This document shows positions 18,113 to 19,627 of a stretch of DNA of 19,627 nucleotides, piece by piece. The position numbers and the translations under genes were made by a program. The number at the start of each line of letters is the position of its first letter. The stretch's first letter is position 1. This DNA comes from Pleurotus djamor. Lineage: Eukaryota > Basidiomycota > Agaricomycetes > Agaricales > Pleurotaceae. Below the pieces are notes generated by a model. The model did no database searches and had not been told where the DNA came from. It saw nothing but the letters and a program-made list of their open reading frames with translations. The stretch lies in NCBI GenBank assembly GCA_029747585.1, contig JAPEVF010000830.1:1-19627 (forward strand), written 5' to 3'.

Positions 18113-19363
18113 CTACTTGGTCATTGTTCTGGAGTGGGTTGTTTCCTGGGAGTATATCGACGATGCTGTGGGGCTCGATGGCCATGCTGATTGGGCAGAT
18201 GGTCCTTGAGGACTCGCAGAAAGAACAACGGGAACCATAGCTGAGGTTGAGGTCGTAACCTCTCCTGATGATGTCGACGGATGGGGATCGTCAGAAGGGG
18301 CTGAATGGGATGTGGATGATGCCAAGTCGTCCGGACGCCTTGGGGTTAACGGACGAGGACCTTTGATCGGAGGAACCGAGATACGCGACGGAAGGGGACC
18401 AGACGGAGCTGTTACATCTGCTAGACTTGATGGCGATATACCGTGCACGCTTTGGCCTGATGCTTCAGGTTGAAAGGTACCACTGAATTGGAGGGAAGGA
18501 AGGCGATATTCAGCCTTGGTACGTGAACTCAAAGTCGATGGGTCGGTCGAGGTTGACGAAGTACTCGGAGCAGCTTCGTATGGCGGAGGGGGTGCAGGCG
18601 CGGGGAGGGATTCGTGGACAACGACGTACGTCGTGGTTGCAGGTGTAGCAACGGAATGTGAATGTTGGCCTGCGCTCACAAACGCCGAGTAGGGGGCTAT
18701 AGTCGACGGCGACGGTGCCGACATAGGGATGGCGACGCGGAGCGAGTGTTTGATGCTCGGTAGGCCGGCTAGGGCTTCATGGACCCCTGCGACGGAGAAC
18801 GCGCTAGGAGACGTTGGCACTGGGCTGCTTTCCATTGTGTACCCCGACGTCGAAGGACCGCTCAACGGGTAGTTGGGTCTTGATGGTCCCGCAGCAAACT
18901 GCGGCATACGCATCGACTCCTCTTGGAACCCATATCCACCATGTTCATACACCCTATGCTCCTCGATCCTCCCAAGATCATATGAGCCTCCATACGAGCC
19001 TCCAACTCCGTGATCGCTGGGCCAATGCTGCGAGGAGCGAGCACCTTCTTTGAGTAAAGGCGCCGTGCCATTTTCGGGATCGACCAGGCTTGTGCGTTTG
19101 ATATAATGGTACGGCCGAGGTCGCATAGGATCCGAGTCTGTGTCTGGCATAGGTCGAAGCATACCTTCTTCATCTTCCTGCCTTCGTTCCCCTTGTTTTG
19201 CTCGACGTCGCCGGTTCATCCTGCTGATCACGGTATACACTGCCGCGATCATGGCTGCGACCACCACGAGTCCGATGGCCAGCCCAGCGATTGAAGCAAC
19301 GGTCATTCCTGCTGATGTGCCTTCATCCCGACGCCATTCGTTGTGCGAGGCCACGGACATCAT
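18113..19363 (-). CDS. Single-pass membrane protein with a long Ser/Pro-rich cytoplasmic tail
   Basis: A single long minus-strand exon. From the ATG at 19363 it gives 416 residues; the frame is open upstream to an acceptor-like TTTTGCAG at 19428. Residues about 21-46 form one strong transmembrane helix (TVASIAGLAIGLVVVAAMIA), followed at once by a basic stop-transfer stretch (RMNRRRRAK). The other 370 residues are low in hydrophobicity and rich in Ser, Pro, Thr and Gly, with Tyr/Gly segments, so they are probably disordered. Many fungal proteins of this layout are sensors or wall-associated proteins with an extracellular domain before the helix. Here that domain and a signal peptide are missing, so an upstream exon is probable. 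No enzymatic domain was recognised. Confidence 0.75.
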   Translation of the reverse strand: MMSVASHNEWRRDEGTSAGMTVASIAGLAIGLVVVAAMIAAVYTVISRMNRRRRAKQGERRQEDEEGMLRPMPDTDSDPMRPRPYHYIKRTSLVDPENGTAPLLKEGARSSQHWPSDHGVGGSYGGSYDLGRIEEHRVYEHGGYGFQEESMRMPQFAAGPSRPNYPLSGPSTSGYTMESSPVPTSPSAFSVAGVHEALAGLPSIKHSLRVAIPMSAPSPSTIAPYSAFVSAGQHSHSVATPATTTYVVVHESLPAPAPPPPYEAAPSTSSTSTDPSTLSSRTKAEYRLPSLQFSGTFQPEASGQSVHGISPSSLADVTAPSGPLPSRISVPPIKGPRPLTPRRPDDLASSTSHSAPSDDPHPSTSSGEVTTSTSAMVPVVLSASPQGPSAQSAWPSSPTASSIYSQETTHSRTMTK

Positions 19364-19529
19364 AGGAGAGAAAGGAACGGTGGAAGAGGAGAACAAGGTT
19401 GATTTTGGAACGCGCGCCAGGGCGCGGCTGCAAAATTAGGTCATGCAGGGTCGAGTCTTGGCAAAGACCGTGCCACCCGACGAGATCAACAAATTTGTCG
19501 GATACATTCAACAATAAGACGGTACTCAC

Positions 19530-19627
19530 TCATGAGATGCGCGTCGCATTCGTCGCCAGATGTCATTGTGCTTCGCTAATGCCAGAAGATATCCTTTCGT
19601 CAAGAGCTCCCCGACAACGATATTTCT
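19530..19627 (-). CDS. Cytochrome P450 exon (helix B'-C region), truncated by the window edge
   Basis: The minus-strand frame is open from the last base of the window and reads about 32 residues. They include VGELLTKGYLLALAKHNDIW followed by RRMRRASHE. The W-R-R-M-R stretch matches the helix C WxxxR motif, which contacts a heme propionate in P450s, and fungal P450s often read WRRMRRAAHE here. The exon ends at a consensus donor (GTGAGT at 19529). No later P450 elements (I-helix AGxxT, ExxR, heme-Cys loop) occur on the downstream side within the window. The next in-frame acceptor leads into the membrane-protein frame. The piece is therefore a truncated P450, part of a chimera, or a gene whose remainder was lost. 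Confidence 0.65.

Noticed and set aside
1..19627. Search for tRNA, rRNA, CRISPR arrays, long terminal repeats and transposase genes
   Set aside because: No cloverleaf with A/B boxes, regularly spaced repeat, long direct or inverted repeat, or transposase/reverse-transcriptase motif was recognised by eye.

Overview
The window is nuclear DNA from a mushroom-forming basidiomycete (Agaricomycetes, probably Agaricales). The evidence is dense 48-71 nt GT-AG introns, TATA boxes about 50 nt upstream of several start codons, and families typical of these fungi: a FunK1-type protein kinase, an F-box protein, an AA9 lytic polysaccharide monooxygenase and a P450 piece. All gene models were built by eye from splice sites and reading-frame continuity. 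No alignment was run.

Layout. 1-670: 3' end of an unrecognised plus-strand gene. 988-1593: small three-exon gene, possibly NTF2-like. 2092-6405: three secreted beta-carbonic anhydrase genes, one plus and two minus, all with the same six intron positions. 6406-7827: intergenic. 7828-9058: secreted AA9 LPMO with ten exons. 9261-9820: alkyltransferase-like (ATL) DNA-repair protein. 10514-11284: secreted low-complexity Asn/Ala protein. 13086-11213 (minus): F-box protein. 16059-13820 (minus): FunK1-like kinase. 17787-16447 (minus): medium-chain reductase of the quinone-oxidoreductase type. 19363-18113 (minus): single-pass membrane protein with a long Ser/Pro-rich tail. 19627-19530 (minus): cytochrome P450 exon running off the window.

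The genes do not form an operon or an obvious biosynthetic cluster. The most coherent unit is the carbonic anhydrase triplet, a local duplication with one inversion. Its products would be exported and interconvert CO2 and bicarbonate outside the cell or in the secretory pathway. The LPMO is the plant-polymer degradation component, and ATL is a separate DNA-repair gene.

Base quality is a concern. There are two N characters (2054 and 8529). Four coding positions look like one-base frame breaks, and three of these lie in C/G runs. Read literally, they break the LPMO, the low-complexity secreted protein and the kinase N-terminus. Each is repaired by a single base, so assembly error is more likely than true gene decay. 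No tRNA, rRNA, CRISPR array or transposon was seen.
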